This document shows positions 59,690 through 64,000 of a stretch of DNA of 64,000 nucleotides, in pieces. The position numbers and the translations under genes are program-made. The notes under the pieces were generated by a model that saw only the letters and a list, made by a program, of their open reading frames with translations, did no database searches and was not told the origin of the DNA. The stretch's first letter is position 1, and the number at the start of each line of letters is the position of its first letter. This DNA comes from Pleurodeles waltl (lineage: Eukaryota > Chordata > Amphibia > Caudata > Salamandridae): contig NC_090446.1 in NCBI RefSeq assembly GCF_031143425.1, forward strand, positions 1,025,127,066 through 1,025,191,065, written 5' to 3'.

Positions 59690-60660
59690 TGGGGTAATGA
59701 TTGGTGGATAGGGTTAAGAATCTGATTGGCGGTTGGTTCTAGGGCTGTGTCTGATTGGCTGTTGATTCTAGGGCTGTGATTGGTGGATAGGGCTGAGATT
59801 CTGATTGGCTGTTGGTTTTAGGGCTGTGATATGTGCATAGGGCTGGGTTTCTGATTGGCTGTTGGTTTTAGGGTTGTGATTGGTGGATAGGGCTGAGATT
59901 CTGATTGGGTGTTGGTTTTAGGGCTGTGAGTGGTGGATAGGACTGGGTTTCTGATTGGCTGTTAGTTTTAGGGTTGTGATTGGTGGATAGGGCTGAGACT
60001 CTGATTGTCTGTTGGTTTTAGGGCTGTGATTGGTGGATAGGGCTGGGTTTCTGATTGGTTGTTGGTTCTAGGGTTGTGATTGGTGGATAGGGCTGAGATT
60101 CTGATTGGCTGTTGGTTCTACGGCTGTGATTGGTGGATAGGGCTGAGATTCTGATTGGCTGTTGGTTTTAGGGCTGTGATTGGTGGATAGTGCTGGGTTT
60201 CTGATTGGCTGTTGTTTCTAGGGTTGTGATTATTGGATATACCTTATTTCTCACAGCAAACACTACTCTGTCCACTCCCACTAACACAACCTTGGTTTCT
60301 GATTGGCTGTTGGTTCTAGGGTTGTGATTGGTGGATAAGGCTGAGATTCTGATTGGCTGTTGGTTTTAGGGCTGTGATTGGTGGATAGGCCTGGGTTTTC
60401 GATTGGCTGTTGGTTCTAGGGTTGTGATTGGTGAATAGGGCTGAGATTCTGATTGGCTGTTGGTTCTAGGGCTGTGATTGGTGTTTAGGGCTGGGTTTCT
60501 GATTGGCTGTTGGTTCTAGGGCTGTAATTGGTGGATAGGGCTGAGATTCAGATTGGTTTCTGGTTTTAGGGCTAGGGCTGTGATTGGTGGTCAGACATAT
60601 GGCTATGATTGGTGATTAGGGCTGGGTCTCCCATTAGTTGTATGAATTAGGGCTAGAAAT
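59690..60660 (+). repeat. Tandem array, unit about 50 bp, rich in inverted CCAAT boxes
   Basis: The unit is close to CTGATTGGCTGTTGGTTTTA + GGGCTGTGATTGGTGGATAG + GGCTGAGATT. Alternate units end in GGCTGGGTTT, so a two-unit order is visible. Each unit has two ATTGG words (CCAAT on the other strand); by eye there are about 35 from 59668 to 60700. A 51-bp piece copied from the LINE coding part interrupts the array at 60241-60291. The array directly precedes the LINE leader, like the 5' monomers of some rodent L1s. A promoter role through NF-Y is inferred. Confidence 0.85.
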
Positions 60661-60715
60661 TGGATTGGCTAGGGTTAGGACCAGCTTCTTATTGGCTAGT
60701 AGGGCTATTTAAGCC

Positions 60716-60723
60716 TAGGACTC
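60716..60723 (+). promoter_or_regulatory. TATA-like TATTTAAG before the LINE ORF
   Basis: Lies between the CCAAT array and a GC-rich leader, about 110 bp before the first ATG of the long frame. The GACTAGG phrase repeats three times at about 60808-60830. Confidence 0.35.
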
Positions 60724-60834
60724 AGGGCGTCTCAGCCCGGGCATCGAGGCAAAGGGCGGAGAGGACAAGGGCAGTTGCCTGTTTGGGCCTGTACGGAACA
60801 AGGAGGGACTAGGGACTAGGGACTAGGGCCAGAA

Positions 60835-63315
60835 ATGCTGCCCAATTCTCATTTGACCAGGAATGGTTTCAGTCCCTACACATCCCTCAACATGCAAACG
60901 CATAATCTACAAAGACATCCAACTCATGCATCAAAAACTGACCACAGACAGATTGCAATGTTCCATCACCCAGCACAATACCCTTTATACAACACATATA
61001 CACATATCCTCCACAACTACAACAGTCAAACACCTTATTTCTCACAGCAAACACTACTCTGTCCACTCCCACTAACACAACCTGCCATCCCCCACACAAC
61101 ACAAAACTACAGTATACATTTCTCTCAGTCTCAGCCTTCCAGATATACACTCTATGTTCATACTAACCAACAACACTATCCTCTATTTGCTCCACACAGA
61201 CCACCTGTCATCATAACAATGCCCAAACCCTGCCTTCAAACACACCATCTACAAACACTCATCCCCTCTCTTTGCCAATTACACACAACCATACAGTCCC
61301 CACATTTCACTCCACCACACATATTACCTCTTCCAGTCATCACAACTAACACTAACTCCCCTGACACACATCCATCACCTCTTATACACCTCTTACATTC
61401 ATCTCCAAAACACATCAACACCCCATCTAACACTCAAATTCCACTCACCAGCTCTAACTCACATACAAATCCCTCACCAAAAACAACTACACCAATAACC
61501 CCTCTCACTATTACAGAAAAACAATACAGACCACACACATCACCACATCAAATCAACACAAACTTACATTACACTTATCGTCATACCCACTCCCACCCTA
61601 AGGACTACACAAAGAATACAAATTCCATCCTATCTTCGCCCCTACTTTCTCACTCTTCACAAACACCTACCACAAGCACCCCAACCCAGCAACTTTTATT
61701 CACTCGCCTCTCCTTCATTGCACAATTTAGAGTCTTACATCATGATCCACATGCTCCTCCACCACCCCTAACCCATACTTCATCCACACTAAACAAACGC
61801 AAACAAATTAAAAAACATGCCCCTCTTAGCAACCTCGCATCTCCTTGTCTATTACATAATAAGACTACCCTACAAAAAACAGGACACTCTTCATGGCTCT
61901 CTCAGCCACCAAGTCCACCACCCACACACACAGACCCAACAAAATGCCTCCTTAACATGCTGGAAGAGGAACACTATATTGAAAAACAAGACTATTGTGA
62001 GCCTCAAACAGTTATCACAACTAGCAACACTCCTGCTTCAAGCTCATATTATACTACTTACCCTTCTCCTAAACAAAACAACTCTACCACTAACACAGCT
62101 TTTCTAAACTGCCAGCTCAAAAATGCTCAATCACTCTCAAAAAACAAGCACCACATCTACGACCTGCTCACAGACACACAACCTGACTTACTTTTCATAA
62201 CTGAATCCTGGTTGGGAGATGACATGGCCCCAGTGTTGCACAAAGCCGTTCCTCCAGGCTATGAAATCATCACACAAAACCATATAGGCAAGAGAGGAGG
62301 TGGACTAGCTATTATATTCAAACAGGCATTGAACCTCAGTAAAACAGACAACATCTCCATACAGGGTTGTGACGCCCTCCTTACCAGATGCCACCCTACT
62401 CCAACTTCCTCCTGTAACTTTCTCCTCCTTTACAGACCTCCACCTAACAACTCCACATTCCCAGATGCTTTTCTAGACACAGTCTCAAACCTTATTACAC
62501 TATACTCCAACCTATGCATTCTTGGGGATCTAAACATTTGGTTTGACAAACCCAATATGCCCCATCCAAAAGCTATCACCAATGGCCTAGTCGCATTGAA
62601 CCTACATCAGATTGTACACAATCCCACACACATCGCTGGACACATCCTAGATGTTATTTTTGCCAAGCCTGAACTAGTTGCTATTCATAGCATCACGCCA
62701 ATCACTTGGTCAGAACACCATTTGATAACTTTCCGACATACAACTCCACAAATCAACACACCCTACAACTACTTACATACATGCACCTATCGATCTTGGA
62801 GCAAACTCAATTTGGATGACTTAGAAACACAACTAACAGCCAACACAGATCTAGATACAATTATTTCTGTGCCAAAACTTTATGAGTGGCTACTGGAAGC
62901 TTTTGATATCCTAATACCACTCAGAAAGACTAAACACAACGAAAGAAAGCCAACACCTTGGAGAAACACAGAACTTAAAAAGATAAAGCAACAAATCAGA
63001 AAGTTGCAGCAGACCTGGCTCAAAACAAAAAACAGTCAAGACAAACTGCAGCTACACAAACTTAACAGAATATACAAATCATCAATCAAAAAAGCTAAAA
63101 AAGGTACTACTCAGACAGAATTCAAAATGCTAAATCTACAACCAAGGAATTTTATAAAATTCTCAATTAATTTTGAAAACCTACATGTATGGAAGGAAGT
63201 CATCCCACTACTCAAGATTTCACAAACAAATTGGCAACTCACTACTCAACCAAGCAGACACATTGAACTACTATTTAAAACAGAAGAAAACCATCAGCAC
63301 CAACCCCTTTCCTAA
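60835..63315 (+). pseudogene. LINE ORF: Thr/Pro/His-rich N-terminal extension plus endonuclease
   Basis: This 826-codon frame starts with ATG 60835. Residues 1-420 are rich in Thr, Pro, His, Gln, Asn and Ser with almost no Gly and few acidic residues, because the coding strand is nearly free of G. No domain is seen there. From about residue 423 it is an apurinic-type endonuclease: FLNCQLKNAQSL, ITESW (Glu457), GGGLAI, YRPPP, LGDLNIWFD (Asp565, Asn567), HNPTHIAGHILDVIF, and WSEHHLITF (626-628 SEH, where SDH is the rule). An A-run indel near 63095 shifts the true frame (a plus-one frame then reads YYSDRIQNAKSTTKEFYKI), so the last 70 or so residues are out of phase. The start codon could lie further in. 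Confidence 0.8.
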
Positions 63316-64000
63316 AATACCCTCTAAGAAGAAACCAACCCAACCTCTACAGTCCTTCAAACAAATATCCCAAGGTGAATTTATGGATTTGGTCAAAGCA
63401 AGCAGACCTTCTGGTTGCCCTTCTGACCCTTGCCCACCACAAATCTTCAAGAACATTCTTCTATCTACTTCTGCTGCCACACCTGTAAGAAGAATCATCA
63501 ACAACTCTTTAACCACAAGAACGTTTCCTGTAGACCTGAAAAAGGCATACATACGACTGTTATTAAAGAAAACAAACCTAGACCCGCAAGACCCAAACAA
63601 CTACAGACCAATCACAAATGGACCTTTACTGGGCAAATTGATAGAAAGAGCAGCATTCGCCAAGATATCACAATTCATTGAAGACAATTATATGCTTTCA
63701 GACTTCCAAACTGGATTCCGCCCAGGAAGAAGCACTGAATTAGCACTCATAGCAATCTGGGATGATCTTAAAAACACAGTCGAACGCAATGGAGTTGCTG
63801 CACTACTTCTCTTGGACCTCTCGGCTGCCTTTGATATGGTTGACCATGACACCCTAATTCAAAGACTCCACGAAGCCGACATACAAGGGATTGCTCTCAA
63901 CTGGATTACTTCCTATCTTCAAAAAAGATCTAATGTCATCAACTCCCCCCCCTTCTCATCCGAACCCTCCCTCACAAAAGCAGGGGTCCCCCAAGGATCA
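63290..64000 (+). pseudogene. LINE reverse transcriptase, N-terminal half, cut by window end
   Basis: Relative to the endonuclease frame this part is shifted by one base and has no ATG of its own. It reads GEFMDLVKASRPSGCPSDPC, then RLLLKKTNLDPQDPNNYRPI, IERAAFAKISQFIEDNYMLS, FQTGFRPGRSTELAL (about 63708-63750), LLLLDLSAAFDMVDH (first catalytic Asp region, about 63808-63850) and AGVPQGS at 63980-64000. These are the RT0-RT4-type blocks of L2/CR1 LINEs. The FADD/YADD block would come after the window. Confidence 0.85.

Larger units (their letters stand above)
59589..64000 (+). mobile_element. L2/CR1-type LINE, 5' part, running off the window
   Basis: The satellite breaks in mid-unit at about 59588. 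What follows is a tandem CCAAT-rich array, a TATA-like TATTTAAG, a GC-rich leader, a long ORF with an apurinic-type endonuclease, and RT motifs up to GVPQGS at the right edge. Having the promoter-like array means the 5' end is near complete, unusual for LINEs, which are mostly 5'-truncated. Two frame changes (near 63095 and about 63290) break the coding region. The 3' end is outside. Confidence 0.8.

Overview
The window reads as vertebrate nuclear DNA from a very large, repeat-filled genome, most likely a salamander and probably a newt. The evidence is a 328-bp repeat carrying a hammerhead-like ribozyme and an ATGCAAAT octamer (the layout described for newt satellite 2), long PIF/Harbinger elements, Ty3/gypsy chromoviruses, a gamma/epsilon-like endogenous retrovirus and L2/CR1-type LINEs. 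There are no bacterial features. Almost every long open frame is transposon-derived, a by-product of tandem repetition, or both. The only piece that looks like a host gene is one 121-bp exon (35127-35247, +) resembling the linker before the second nucleotide-binding domain of ABCA5/6/8/9/10-type transporters. Much of the right half may therefore be intron of that gene, but only this exon was found.

Layout. (1) 1-4.7 kb: the 5' part of an endogenous retrovirus on the minus strand: LTR-like sequence, initiator-Met-tRNA-type primer site, long leader, and gag interrupted by an in-frame stop. (2) 5.2-8.4 kb: a degenerate array of a roughly 15-bp unit. (3) 12.0-26.0 kb: nested transposons. Minus-strand Ty3/gypsy chromovirus pol (protease-like piece near 25.9 kb, RT/RNase H 24.2-25.5 kb, integrase 22.3-23.0 kb, chromodomain 14.0-14.1 kb) is split by an 8.1-kb PIF/Harbinger transposon (14171-22278, TTA target duplications) and by a second Harbinger-type element ending at 24229. 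The second element in turn holds a 382-bp satellite-2/retrozyme-like insertion. An older chromovirus copy lies at 12.0-13.7 kb. (4) 27-35 kb: a tRNA-headed SINE, a 918-bp Harbinger MITE, a 2.2-kb solo LTR with a perfect 5-bp target duplication, an inverted-repeat-rich MITE-like piece, and the ABCA-like exon. (5) 36.5-38.3 kb: a decayed minus-strand L2 LINE. (6) 39.9-59.6 kb: a macrosatellite of about 29 monomers of about 680 bp. (7) 59.6-64.0 kb: an L2/CR1-type LINE joined to the end of the satellite, with a 5' array of roughly 50-bp units rich in inverted CCAAT boxes, an ORF with an endonuclease, and a frameshifted RT cut by the window end.

How the parts work together. The Harbinger element holds a DDE nuclease and two separate Myb/SANT-like DNA-binding genes. 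One Myb gene is divergent from the nuclease across a CCAAT-containing gap, the other is convergent with it. All three are broken. The LINE appears to bring its own repeat-built promoter. Every mobile element seen is damaged or only partly inside the window, so none is shown here to be mobile.
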